Positions 1 to 8,850 are shown, counted from the stretch's first letter. The stretch: DNA of 64,000 nucleotides from Paraburkholderia hiiakae (GCF_904848665.1 NZ_CAJHCQ010000002.1:1-64000); one strand, 5' to 3'. Numbers and translations: made by a program. Notes: a model not told the origin generated them from the letters alone.

Positions 1-111
1 GGTTTCATGTCGCCAACCCAGTTCATGCAAGACTGGCTTGTGGCTCAGCGGACAAGGGATGCGGCTGCATAACCCGTGACCTCTGGAAGGCGAAAAACCG
101 GGGGAACCTCA
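1..111 (+). mobile_element. 3' end of an IS3-family insertion sequence
   Basis: The reading frame open from base 1 to the TAA at 70-72 encodes a tail with the pattern SPTQFMQDWL followed by VAQ. This resembles the very C-terminus of IS3-family OrfB transposases (typical pattern: LGY-SP-QF---W---Q). About 40 bp after the stop, the sequence up to base 111 ends in CCTCA, so read from the minus strand the element begins TGAGGTTCCCCC, a TGA-type terminus usual for this family. Homology of the adjacent permease stops exactly there. The rest of the IS lies outside the window, so the subgroup cannot be named. The family call is by pattern only. Confidence 0.65.
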
Positions 112-1139
112 CCGCCCGCGGAAATGCCGGCCGCTGATTCAATATATGCGTTCGCAGGACTCGTGCCGAGCGGCCCCGAAACAAGCGCGGACAGCGAGTC
201 GACGATCATCGATTGCCGGATGTTGCGCGGATTGCCGTTTTCGTCGAGCAGATTGCCTGCCTCCGACACCGCCATGAATGTCGAAAGCGCGTCGAAGAAC
301 GAGGTGAACAGCATCACGAAAATGAATGGCCAGTAGACGAACTTCAGCGCACCGAGCAAATCGAGCTGGCCAATGGCGGAGAAGTCCGGTGCGGCGAAGA
401 GCCCCTTCCAGTTGACGAGCGTCTTAGTCGCAATCGCGGCGGGCCAGTAGGTCGTGCCGTCGCCCCACCAGCGCCCGATCGGTATCGCGAGCAGCGTGGT
501 CACCACGATACCGATCATCAGCGCGCCCGTGACGCGCCGCGCAACGAGCACGCTCGCGACCGCGAGACCGACGAGGAATGTGATGATGACGGGGTTCAGA
601 TGCGTCCCGTGCACGATCGTGACGGGATCGCTGACGATGAACTTCGCGTTCACAAGCCCAATCAGACTGATAAAAAGACCTATGCCGCAAGACACCGCAT
701 GGCGCAGGTTGGCGGGAATCGCCTCGACGACGAGTTTGCGCACATTGAACGACGCGAGCACTGCGAAGATCACGCCCGACCAGAACACGCAGCCAAGCGC
801 CGTTTGCCACGACATGCCTGCGCCATGCACCAACACGAAAGCAAACAATGCGTTCAGGCCCATGCCGGGTGCCACGAGCACTGGATTGCGCGCATAGAGC
901 CCCATCGCGCAACTGCCAAGGAAGCTCACGATCACGGTGGCGGTGAGCGCGGCCGTAAACGGCACACCCCCCTGCGAAAGAATGCCGGGATTGACGACGA
1001 TGATGTACATCGACGTTAGGAACGTCGTAATACCGCCGACGATTTCGACCTTCACGCTCGAACCTGCCGCCCGAATGCCGAAGTAGCGGTCGAGCGCGGA
1101 GAGGGAGGAAGACGCTCGGGTATCGCTGACACGATTCAT
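112..1139 (-). pseudogene. NCS2/AzgA-family purine permease, 3'-truncated by IS insertion
   Basis: The start is the ATG at 1139, preceded by GAGGAG at suitable spacing; the open frame upstream of it is not needed. The product begins MNRVSDTRAS, then has the family pattern LDRYFGIRAAGSS, VEIVGGITTFLTSMYI and a glycine-rich GMGLNALFAF segment, with many hydrophobic membrane spans. The conserved late motif around GTSPANAYIESAAGISAGG is present, but homology stops right after it and the frame reads into the IS end. Family members are about 430-450 residues; only about 343 remain, so the last membrane helices are lost. AzgA proteins import adenine, guanine or hypoxanthine by proton symport. The fragment is probably inactive; the missing 3' part may lie beyond the IS, outside the window. 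Confidence 0.85.
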
Positions 1140-2261
1140 CGCATCTCCTCGGTCATTGCGGAGCGGCAGGCATACCGCTGTGCGGCAGCGGGCGTCGTGC
1201 TTTCGTTGGGCGCGACGAACGCGGAGTCCTCTCAATTCGACCGTGTAATTCGGCTTGCTGTGCAGTCATAGGCACCCCGCAGGTCTTATAGAAGAACGGA
1301 ATCGTTTTCAGAAAGAAAAGGGTAAGACCATATTTGAAATGCAACGCTGTGCTGGTGCACGGTGTGCCACGACAAAAAGATCTTACCAACAACTTGCGGA
1401 CCGAAGATGACCTAGACCCATCGCTGCCGGGGATCGGCGTCACGGCGACGTATCCATGCACAAGCCCGTTGAGATCATTGTCACTGTTGATTGGCACCTG
1501 CCGCTTCAATGCCGACGATTGTCGTCAATCTCAGGGAGACCGTCGAATGGCCGGGATCGGGCACTATTGGCACCCACATAAGCCAGCAGCCGGCCACGAT
1601 CCGCCATTCGGGTCGTCCTTCCGGGAGACATTCGAGCGGCCGGTCTAACCGCGAAGCCAACGATCAATTCGCGCCGTGCCAGGCCTGGGAGCAGAGTCAA
1701 CCGCCCGCGCACCAAATAGGTGCGGCCGATCCTCCACCCCACACTGCATTGGACTCACGCACCAACGCCGTTTCCTTGCAATTGCTTGCGGGACCTTTGT
1801 CCAGTGCGTGTCGGTTCGCGACGCTCATCCAGTCGTTGCGTCGACGTCCCAAAGAATGTGGTCGCCGTGGGCATCGTGATGACAAGTTACGACATATAGT
1901 TGACTTGTCAAATTGAGCAGGGCACACAACGCCGCGAGCCCACCCATGGATATGCTGCCTGCTCACAACGCAGAGCCGCGGACAGCCCCGCGTACGTGGG
2001 CCCATGCCTGGAAGGCCGATGGAGACGAGTCGACCGTGTTGGTCTGGGTGAACACACCGAAGAGCTTCTAGCAGCCCGTTCAGATTTGCGCTGTTGCAAG
2101 CGGACTCTGAGGGTGCACGTAGTTAAGTGTGCCAGGGATGCGGCCGTGTCCCCGGCGAGAGGTGCGGCAGGTACTCGGGCACGGCGACCCGACCCAGATG
2201 CGGCGCAGGTTCGTGCCATCGGACGACACAGTCGGCTAGCCCTTCAGGAGGGGCCCAGTGC
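1140..2261. other. Gene-poor stretch with a dispersed operator-like repeat
   Basis: I see no open frame here with convincing coding character; frames on both strands are arginine- and proline-rich with no recognisable motif. Near 1338 a short frame starting MQRCAGARC is loosely reminiscent of the MRRCVASAC frames at 11177 and 45896. A copy of the dispersed palindromic element is at 1894-1912. Confidence 0.5.
1894..1912 (-). repeat. Dispersed palindromic element, copy A
   Basis: Read on the minus strand this is TTGACAAGTCAACTATAT, a perfect 12-bp palindrome followed by ACTATAT. Three related copies occur at 31685, 33390 and 45856. Here a 19-nt spacer precedes an ATG, against 21 nt in the other copies, so this is the least regular member. 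The palindrome resembles a dimeric-regulator operator; no regulator is identified. Confidence 0.55.
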
Positions 2262-2462
2262 CTATTCAGGTTCCGCGTTGTAGCCCACCGTAAGCCCTAA
2301 CTGGTAGGCTTGCTCGAGGGCCTTGGCGAGATCCGACACCCGCAGGAAACGGATATCCGTGAGCTTTCGCCCGGATTCTTCGAGATTGCTGATTTCGAGG
2401 TGCTGGTTGGCTATCGCAACGAGTGCAGGCCAGCAAGGATGATTCGGGGTTCTGTCGATCAC
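2262..2462 (-). CDS. Small protein of unknown function, second of a tandem paralogous pair
   Basis: 66 residues, with a GTG start preceded by GGAG six bases upstream. The central part (VAIANQHLEISNLEESGRKL, then LRVSDLAKALEQAYQLGL) aligns with residues of the neighbour at 2478-2780, so the two are paralogs from a tandem duplication, 15 bp apart and surely co-transcribed. Both share the pattern 'IA---L-IS-L-ESG----D-R---V--LA-A-E-AY--GL'. The pattern resembles small domains of the DUF6900 type, which I cannot confirm without a profile search. This copy lacks the C-terminal extension of its partner. Function unknown. Confidence 0.65.
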   Translation of the reverse strand: MIDRTPNHPCWPALVAIANQHLEISNLEESGRKLTDIRFLRVSDLAKALEQAYQLGLTVGYNAEPE

Positions 2463-2477
2463 GGTTAGCTCCGGCTT

Positions 2478-2780
2478 TCAGTGAGAGTGCGAACGGGTGC
2501 TCATCAGGTCGTCAGCAGAGGCACGCACCCACTCCTGTTCCGCGCGACACCTCAATTTCGACCCCATGGCCTTCCCTTGCTCTGCCCTCGCTACCATGTG
2601 CCCCATCAATAGCCCGAAGTCGTAAGCCCGCTCGAACGCACTGGCAAGCGCGGCAATCCGCACCAGCCGAACGTCCGTTGAGACCTTGCCCGACTCCGTG
2701 AGGGAGCTTATACCGAGCTCCTCTCTGGCGATTGCTTTCAGTGATTCCCAGTGAACTTCGTTTTCAGCTGCCTTATCCAT
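2478..2780 (-). CDS. Small protein of unknown function, first of a tandem paralogous pair
   Basis: 100 residues when started at the ATG at 2780, which has GGAGG seven bases upstream; a start 12 bases earlier lacks this support. The domain (LKAIAREELGISSLTESG, then VRIAALASAFERAYDFGL) matches the downstream paralog at 2262-2462. It carries an extra polar C-terminal tail of about 40 residues ending in STRSHSH. No membrane segment or signal peptide is visible. Function unknown; DUF6900-like by pattern only. Confidence 0.7.
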   Translation of the reverse strand: MDKAAENEVHWESLKAIAREELGISSLTESGKVSTDVRLVRIAALASAFERAYDFGLLMGHMVARAEQGKAMGSKLRCRAEQEWVRASADDLMSTRSHSH

Positions 2781-3065
2781 TGCGACCTCCACATACGCGT
2801 CATCAACATTACAGTCAGTATAGGAATGTCAGGCGGTTGCCAGTGCGACCGGACGTCACACTTTGACGTAGCCTTCGCTTACATAGTTGCTATATCCATT
2901 TGTTTGACGCTTGATCGTCTGTGGGATCCAGACTCTCGAGGCTGGACACCGAGCCGTCGGTTAGTCGATGCGAACATTGACGTTGCGTAGGAAACCTTGG
3001 GCTTATAGAAAGCTGGCACGTATTCGCCAAGGCGGCAGCACACGTGAACACCCGTGCGCTCGATT

Positions 3066-3330
3066 TCAATCACCGATCAAGAACTCTTGCGGCAACGTAA
3101 TTTCGAGCAACTGGAGATCCTCTGAATAGCGCTCAAACGCATACCGCGTGTTTCCGGGAATAGTTATGTCTGGATCTGAGGCGAGCGTATAACGGTCGCC
3201 CTCCACGACGACACCGACAGCACAAAGAAAAAGCACAGTTCGGTATTGTTCGCTTGGGCCCGACGACTCGCCTCCGCGGCAGGCCGTATAACGCGAACTC
3301 CAGGGACACCTTGGGTCGCGTGAATGTCGG
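3066..3330 (-). pseudogene. Remnant of a cupin-like protein
   Basis: A frame ending at the TGA at 3066-3068 encodes VEGDRYTLASDPDITIPGNT, then RYAFER and DLQLLEITLPQEF. This looks like the last beta strands of a small cupin, where a turn such as 'PGNTRYAFER' is followed by 'LQLLEITLP'. Upstream the frame continues without an evident start, and the expected N-terminal half seems to lie in another frame near 3300-3355 (GDRLPDVADIHATQGVPGVR). I read this as a frameshifted, dead gene. Confidence 0.4.
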
Positions 3331-3429
3331 CGACGTCCGGCAAGCGGTCGCCCACTCGGACGCTAAAGTTTCAAGGCAGACTGCCGTAAGGACGGTTTGG
3401 TTTCCCGATGCTGAAACGTGCGGAGTGGT

Positions 3430-3825
3430 ATGAACAAGAATATGAGAATTCTGGTGGTGGATGACTTTCCGACGATGCGCCGAATTGTCCGCACCATGTT
3501 GAGGGATCTGGGTTATACGAACGTCCATGAGGCGGAGGACGGCATGATGGGGCTTGCGCATCTGCGTGCGAGCCCCTTCGATTTTGTGATTACCGACTGG
3601 AACATGCCGAATCTCAACGGGCTTGAGATGCTGAAGGAGATTCGCGCAGATACAAGGCTCGCACACCTTCCGGTGCTGATGGTTACCGCCGAGTCGAAGA
3701 AGGAAAACATCATCGCAGCGGCTCAGGCCGGTGCGAATGGCTACGTGGTCAAGCCGTTTCCCGCATCCCTCCTGGACGAGAAGCTGAGCCGAATTGTCGA
3801 GAAAATGGGCAAGACTGGAAAGTGA
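3430..3825 (+). CDS. cheY: CheY-like single-domain response regulator
   Basis: 131 residues from the ATG at 3430, which has GGAG just upstream; a GTG 12 bases earlier is also in frame. The protein is one receiver domain: acidic pair in [12 protein letters not shown], phosphoacceptor Asp in [13 protein letters not shown], Thr in VLMVTAES and Lys in YVVKPF, as in CheY of flagellar chemotaxis, where phospho-CheY binds the motor switch FliM. No other chemotaxis or flagellar genes are nearby, so this is an orphan or displaced copy. It is followed one base later by a short frame at 3827. Confidence 0.92.
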   Translation: MNKNMRILVVDDFPTMRRIVRTMLRDLGYTNVHEAEDGMMGLAHLRASPFDFVITDWNMPNLNGLEMLKEIRADTRLAHLPVLMVTAESKKENIIAAAQAGANGYVVKPFPASLLDEKLSRIVEKMGKTGK

Positions 3826-3826
3826 A

Positions 3827-3976
3827 ATGAACGAACCCGCGAGGCAACCAGATCAGGAAGGCAGCAGCGACGCCCCGAAGATGAGGTCTGACGTTGAGGT
3901 TGATCAGGCTTGGCGGGGAAGCATCGTCATTTCAGCAGCCCGCTTTCAAGAGGCAGGCGCAGAGGTGGACGGTTAG
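3827..3976 (+). pseudogene. Short frame behind cheY, possibly a cheZ stub
   Basis: 49 residues starting MNEPARQPDQEG, with the ATG one base after the cheY stop, the tight spacing seen in cheY-cheZ pairs. Burkholderia CheZ proteins commonly begin with a short MNE-type acidic stretch, but nothing after residue 15 looks like CheZ. It may be the remains of cheZ after deletion, or chance. Weakly supported. Confidence 0.3.
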
Positions 3977-4355
3977 GCGAACGCAACGAGTGCTCGCCGA
4001 CAGCCGTCCGGGAATCACGGGGGCTACAAACAGCGCCCCCCAGAACTGGGAACGTTCTCAGCAACGTGAGCCACCGGTGATCGAACCGATGGGGCTGACC
4101 CGAAGCATGTCCGCATGCGTCGAATAGACCTTAACGGCACGTGCTGGATACATCGGACAGGACGCGGCCAGCATACGACGTTCAGCCGGAGTTTCGTAAC
4201 GGCCGTCCCGCACGAATAGCGGCCGAAGAAACAAATAAACTGCAAGCCAGCACTGATCGATGCTCGCTAGCACTGAGTCGTGGACAGCGCTGCGGGTTGC
4301 CCGCCTTGAGCGCGGCATCGTCCGGTGACTTTCGTCGGCTGTCGAACTTCCTGGT
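3977..4355. other. No supported gene
   Basis: Short open frames exist on both strands but none has a start with a ribosome-binding site or a recognisable motif. Confidence 0.5.
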
Positions 4356-4925
4356 CTAGGGATGAACGGTCTCGCCGCGATTCAGCATGCCGATGAATTG
4401 CTCGATCTTGCGCACTCGTGTTGCGGGCTTTTTGGCATTCTGTATCCGAAACAGAATGGCGTAGCGGTTTCGGCCGTTCAGTGTCGCAAAGAACGCGCTT
4501 GCCTTGGGATTGGCATCCAGCGCGGCCTGCAGGTCGTCCGGCACGACCGAGTTGCTGGCGGACGTATAGGCAGCCTCCCAGCGGCCATCCTCTTTGGCTC
4601 TCTCGATTTCTCGCATGCCCGATGGAAGCATTCTGCCCGCGGCGATCAACGCTTCGGCCCGGTCTTTGTTGAGCCTGGACCAGATGCTTTTTGCGGAGCG
4701 TCGAGTGAAGCGTTGCAACCAGTATTCTTCACTTTCAGTCCGTTTTTGACCGTCGATCCAGCCATGACAAAGGGCACATTCCAGCGCCTGTTCGTAAGTC
4801 AAGGTTGACTGCCTGGCGCCCCTTTTGGCAAGGCGCAGCCATATCCCAGCCGAGGTACCGCCGTTTTGCGTCAACCAGCTTTCCCATTCATTCTGATCAA
4901 GGAATGTCAGACGAGGCTCAGTCAT
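4356..4925 (-). CDS. YdeI/OmpD-associated family protein
   Basis: 189 residues from the ATG at 4925 (MTEPRLTFLD); the longer open frame upstream does not look coding. It shows family features: a W-rich N-terminus (NEWESWL), GIWLRLAKRG, LTYEQALECALCHGWIDGQK, and the late block RNRYAILFRIQNAKKPATR. Enterobacterial relatives were linked to bacteriocin or peptide resistance, but the biochemical role is unsettled. The length matches the family (about 190-200). It stands alone, with no operon partners. Confidence 0.85.
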   Translation of the reverse strand: MTEPRLTFLDQNEWESWLTQNGGTSAGIWLRLAKRGARQSTLTYEQALECALCHGWIDGQKRTESEEYWLQRFTRRSAKSIWSRLNKDRAEALIAAGRMLPSGMREIERAKEDGRWEAAYTSASNSVVPDDLQAALDANPKASAFFATLNGRNRYAILFRIQNAKKPATRVRKIEQFIGMLNRGETVHP

Positions 4926-5382
4926 GGAGCGATCCGAACGGTTGCATTCAGGCAGCGAGGCATTTTCGTTCACTGAAACCTCGTAGATTACCGATTTGCG
5001 CGGATTTGGGAATACCCGATTTATCGACAATTCAGCGTGTATCCATTGGAGGGAAGATTGGGGTATTTTCTGGCGGAGCATCCAGCTGACCGGTTGAATC
5101 CGCCGCCAACATATGTCATTGCCATCGGCTTTGGCGATGACCGGCGAAGGGCGATATGACCCGTTCACTTTTGCGCCGAACTGACACCTCCAGGCTCAAA
5201 TGATCACGCCCAACGCCCCGACGACGCCGCCATCGCCCACTTTGACTGCCTGAATGTCGACTGCGCCGAGTCGCCAATACCCCAAACCAACGGGAGAAGC
5301 GGCAGACAATCGCTGAGCGCAGTCATTGTTCAAAGCTGCGCGAAATCCTTCGCCAAAGGCTCGCGCTCGCGAGACACTGGCC
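4926..5382. other. No supported gene
   Basis: An open frame continues upstream of the YdeI-like gene on the minus strand but lacks motifs and a ribosome-binding site. Nothing else is recognisable. Confidence 0.5.
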
Positions 5383-5520
5383 CTATCGGTCGCAGCGTGT
5401 TTCCCAGTGGTGGTGAACTCGCACCTTCTCGCAATGGTGATGGTGCTCGTCTGCGAAGCTCGGTTGTGCCGAGAGGGCTGCGAGGGCGAAGGCCGTTACG
5501 ACAAGGGCGAAAGTTTTCAC
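5383..5520 (-). CDS. Small secreted His-rich protein
   Basis: 45 residues from a GTG at 5520 preceded by GGAGAG at good spacing. Residues 1-23 form a signal peptide (VKTFALVVTAFALAALSA, cleavage likely after SFA). The mature part is only about 22 residues: DEHHHHCEKVRVHHHWETRC plus two residues. It has two cysteines and seven histidines, suggesting metal binding or a disulfide in the periplasm. Tiny proteins of this layout are often missed by annotation because of size and the GTG start. Function unknown. Confidence 0.6.
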   Translation of the reverse strand: MKTFALVVTAFALAALSAQPSFADEHHHHCEKVRVHHHWETRCDR

Positions 5521-5904
5521 GTCATCTCTCCTGTAAAGTGAGCGGCCATTCGAAAGCTCCGAGCCGCCGAACGTGCTGTCGCAAAATCCTTGCCTGAGCC
5601 GGACGATCGACGATTGAACAGGCGGGCGAGGCCACCTGTTCCCCGCCATTGTCCGCGAGTTGATTCGCTAATATTGCGGAGTCTGAATTCTGCCGACCGT
5701 CCATCATCGGCTGCGCGATGCAGGGCGGCGTCTCTATCGCGTTACGCCTCGCCGACGCGCGCACATTCGGTGCGACTCTGATCGCGGGGCGTCGGCAAGC
5801 ATATTCTCCGATCTAAGCTTGACCGCATGTCCGGTCATGCAACGGTCTACCATGATCCAAAGCGCCCTCTCCGTTGAAGCGCCGTGCTTCGAGCGTACCT
5901 GGCG
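5521..5904. other. No supported gene
   Basis: Intergenic between a small secreted protein and the 3' end of an alpha/beta hydrolase, both on the minus strand. No motif seen. Confidence 0.5.
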
Positions 5905-6753
5905 TCACTCTGAGAGAAACTGGTCGACATGCGTAACGAATCGCTCCGGGTACTGATACAACGAGCCGTGATTGGCGTCGGGATAGATGATCAACTGGGC
6001 GTTCGGAATGTTCTGCTGCAGTATCCATGAATTGATCGAATAGATAATCACATCGTTGTCGCCGTTGACGACTAGTGCTGGCTGCGTAAGCGCCTTCAGA
6101 TATTCGTACGGCCCCTCACGCAACGCCCCCCATTTTGCAAGCGCGGCAAGTTGCGCAGGCGCGACCTTTTCGTCAACCTCTGGATCGCGGTTCTCTTTGC
6201 GTAACCGGAACCGTTCGATAAATTTGCGGCCAGCAGCCTGACTTGTTTCCGAAGACGTGAAATGCACGCGCAGCCACAAATCGTCCGGGTTGGCGTACGT
6301 TGCACCAAAAATTTCCTGTGCTTCCGGCGTCGGTGTAGCCATACCTTCGCCGCTGCGCGGGCCAGTCCCAACGAGAACGACACGGCGCACCAATTGTGGT
6401 GTCGTGATCGCGAGTTCCTGCGCGATCAACCCGCCCATCGAAAATCCGAGCACATCGACCTGCTCCAGATCTAGCGCACCGATAAAAACGCCGGCGTTCG
6501 TCGCCATTTCTTCAATTGACTCCGGCACACTGCCCGAACTGCTGGAAATGCCGGCGTTATTAAACAGGATGACTTCGCGCTTCTGCGCGAGGCCGTCGCT
6601 CACGGCGGGATCCCAATGGTCCATCGTACCGGTGAAGTGAATATTCATGACAAGTGGCACCCCACCGGGGTTGCCGAGGCGGCGATACGCGAAGCGAATG
6701 CCATTTGCGTCGACGAACTGAGTCGGAGCGCTCCGATGAGTATGGGCAGTCAT
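5905..6753 (-). CDS. Alpha/beta hydrolase
   Basis: 282 residues from the ATG at 6753; upstream open frame is ignored because GGAG lies before this ATG and the fold begins at FVDANGIRFAYRRLG. Classic hydrolase features: oxyanion segment around NIHFTG, nucleophile elbow LGFSMGG, Asp in VVNGDNDVII, and the late His in DANHGSLYQYP. Cytosolic, no signal peptide. Substrate unknown; close relatives are annotated as chloroperoxidase-like or ester hydrolases. It sits in a minus-strand group with a quinone oxidoreductase and remnants of a SnoaL-like gene and an Old Yellow Enzyme gene, a context typical of electrophile or aromatic detoxification. Confidence 0.88.
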   Translation of the reverse strand: MTAHTHRSAPTQFVDANGIRFAYRRLGNPGGVPLVMNIHFTGTMDHWDPAVSDGLAQKREVILFNNAGISSSSGSVPESIEEMATNAGVFIGALDLEQVDVLGFSMGGLIAQELAITTPQLVRRVVLVGTGPRSGEGMATPTPEAQEIFGATYANPDDLWLRVHFTSSETSQAAGRKFIERFRLRKENRDPEVDEKVAPAQLAALAKWGALREGPYEYLKALTQPALVVNGDNDVIIYSINSWILQQNIPNAQLIIYPDANHGSLYQYPERFVTHVDQFLSE

Positions 6754-6842
6754 GGCTATGTTCTCCAAAATGAGCGGGCGGCTTGACGCGGCCCGAAAGG
6801 GCTGACTTACAGCACGGTTAAGCAGATTGACTCTCACCGCGA

Positions 6843-7006
6843 TTACGAAGGGAACTTCGCCCCGAACATCGGAAGTCCGCTCATGGACTGCGCCTGTGTC
6901 GCCTCATCCTGCAAGACGTCCCAATGTTCCGCGAGTTTGCCGTCTTCGAAACGAACTACCGCTCTGTTGCGGTCGCGGAGAAAGAAGATCGCACGCTGGC
7001 AGCGTC
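6843..7006 (-). pseudogene. 3' fragment of a SnoaL/NTF2-like protein
   Basis: The frame ending at the TAA at 6843-6845 encodes FEDGKLAEHWDVLQDEATQ followed by a run ending MFGAKFPS. The 'F--GK--EHWDV-Q' pattern is the hallmark of the C-terminal half of SnoaL-like (NTF2-fold) proteins of about 130-150 residues. A stop occurs about 55 codons upstream, so the N-terminal half is gone. Inactive remnant. Confidence 0.6.
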
Positions 7007-7367
7007 AGTCAGTGCTGATAGTGTCGAGCGCCACACTGTACCTTGCGCGAGACGTTCCTTCGGGTTGTCATCGGCACGCGCATATCCCGGCGGGTGACCG
7101 TCGCACAGCGGCACTGCTGGATAGCTTTTCATAGCGCGATGCCTCACGTATGCGGGGGAGCGTCGACTCGAATAGCAAGTTACGTTGTGCAGGTCTCACA
7201 CCCCACGAGCACGCTCCACCGGCAGCTTGAACGAGCCGGCAAAGTCGGCAACTACGGGCCCGATTTGCGGAACCGGGTAATCGTCCGTGGTCCTGACGAC
7301 CGCTTCTTCTAGCGCGCGGCTTTTCTTCGAAGGGTGCCTGGGCATGCGTACCCCGGACACCCGTCCT
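7007..7367. other. Degenerate stretch, possible second gene fragment
   Basis: On the minus strand, about 7200-7310, a short frame reads LEEAVVRTTDDYPVPQIGPV and ends with FKLPVERARGV and a stop. It looks like the tail of a lost gene but I cannot name the family. No intact gene is present. Confidence 0.3.
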
Positions 7368-8357
7368 TTACACCGTTACGACGATCTTGCCGAACTGGCC
7401 GTTATTCTCTAGATATCGATGGACTTCAACCATTTCATCGAACTCGAACGTCCGGTCGATTGCGGGCTTCAGCGCGCCGCTCGCCAAGCCGGCAGTGACG
7501 AACTCCACGGCCGCTTTGCGGCGTGTGTCGTCGCCGCTCGTCAGCCAGATGTTGTGTGCCTTGATGGTCGGTATCTTTGCGATCATTGCAAGCACCGGGA
7601 TGGGCGTATCACCCTCCGCTAGCGCCCCGTAGATGTATACGATGCCCTGGAAGGCTAGCGCATCGATGAGCTTCGGAAAGTTCGGACCGCCTATTGGATC
7701 AAAGGCGACACGCGCGCCCTTTGTGTCCGTGATACGCATGACCTCCTCGACCATGTCCTGTTCGTCCGTCGCGATGACGTGGGCTGCGCCAGCTGCGAGC
7801 AGCTGCTCTTTCTTGGCCGACGAACGCGTAAGCGCAATCGGCTCAGCGCCAGCGTAATTCGCGATCTGGATCGCAGCTAAACCTACGCTGCTCGATGCTG
7901 CCGGAATAAGGACAAAATCGCCCCTCCCAACTTTTGCGTCTTCGATCAATGCCCCATAGGCTGGAATGAACATCATCCACACTGAGGCCGCTTCAGCGTA
8001 CGAAAGTATCTTTGGATGCTTCACAACCGCGAAACTCGGCAGGGTGACGACCTCGCCATACGTAAAGTAGTCATTCATTGAAAATGACGGAATCACGCTC
8101 ACGTCATCGCCCACCGCAATTCCCGTGACGTCAGCGCCGATCGCGTCGACTATTCCTGCCGCCTCATAGCCAAGTCCCGCTGGAAAGTCCACCGGCTCGA
8201 TATAAATATCGGTCCGCGACATCGACTCCGCACGGTTTATCCCGATCGCCTTCACCTTGATACGAACTTCTCTCGGCCCGAGGGTCCTTTCGGGTGCGTC
8301 AATAAACTCAATGACTTCAGGTCCGCCCGCTTTCGCAAACTGAATAATGCGTGCCAT
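7368..8357 (-). CDS. Zinc-independent MDR-family quinone/enone oxidoreductase
   Basis: 329 residues from the ATG at 8357, which has GGAG six bases upstream. The N-terminal GroES-like domain (residues about 1-120: LGPREVRIKVKAIGINRAES, GLGYEAAGIVDAIGADV) lacks the zinc-binding cysteine cluster of alcohol dehydrogenases. The nucleotide-binding part has IPAASSSVGLAAIQIANYAG and FDPIGG. Such enzymes reduce quinones or activated alkenes with NADPH. The neighbouring Old Yellow Enzyme remnant and hydrolase fit a detoxification operon that has partly decayed. Exact substrate unknown. Confidence 0.9.
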   Translation of the reverse strand: MARIIQFAKAGGPEVIEFIDAPERTLGPREVRIKVKAIGINRAESMSRTDIYIEPVDFPAGLGYEAAGIVDAIGADVTGIAVGDDVSVIPSFSMNDYFTYGEVVTLPSFAVVKHPKILSYAEAASVWMMFIPAYGALIEDAKVGRGDFVLIPAASSSVGLAAIQIANYAGAEPIALTRSSAKKEQLLAAGAAHVIATDEQDMVEEVMRITDTKGARVAFDPIGGPNFPKLIDALAFQGIVYIYGALAEGDTPIPVLAMIAKIPTIKAHNIWLTSGDDTRRKAAVEFVTAGLASGALKPAIDRTFEFDEMVEVHRYLENNGQFGKIVVTV

Positions 8358-8397
8358 TTGAATCTCCGGAAGATTGTCGTGTGCGATTCCAAACGGC

Positions 8398-8850
8398 TCA
8401 CAGTCCCGCTTCGCCGTCGTACGTCGGGAAATCTGTGTAAAGCCGTTCGTCGCCGCCCCAGAATCCAGCACGTACGTAAGGAGCGAGCGGTAGCTTGTGC
8501 CTGAGTCGATAAGGGAGGTCCGGGTTAGAGGTGAAATGCCGACAAAACGCCACGAGGTCTGCGTCCCCGGAAGTCACGATCTCTTCCGCGCTAACGCCGT
8601 TGAATCCTCCTGCCGCGATGATGGGGCTGCGAAAGTGCGGACGAAGATAGCTGGACGCCACCGGCGGATGACCGTCGTGAAGGGTGTCATCGCCTTTTAT
8701 GCGAGGTTCGATCACATGAAGATAGGCGATCCCATACCCGCTCAATACCTTCGCCACATGGCTGAATGTAGCTTCCGGATTGCTGTCCGATATGCCGCCC
8801 CACTCCCCGGACGGCGAGATTCGAACGCCAACCCGTTTCTCACCCCAAAC
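8398..8850 (-). pseudogene. C-terminal fragment of an Old Yellow Enzyme (alkene reductase)
   Basis: About 150 residues match the last 40 percent of NemA-type flavin alkene reductases: VWGEKRVGVRISPSGEWGG, AYLHVIEP, IIAAGGF and the FMN-phosphate loop around DLVAFCRHFTSNPDLPYRL. Intact enzymes are about 360 residues; the barrel's N-terminal part with the catalytic Thr, His/Asn pair and Tyr is absent. The open frame runs upstream to 8946 but homology stops at about 8850, close to the peptidase gene on the other strand. Dead gene caused by a 5' deletion or rearrangement. Confidence 0.8.

Noticed and set aside
1491..1916. Plus-strand frame of 141 codons
   Set aside because: Low-complexity Ser/Arg/Pro composition, no ribosome-binding site, no motif, and stops near the dispersed palindrome.
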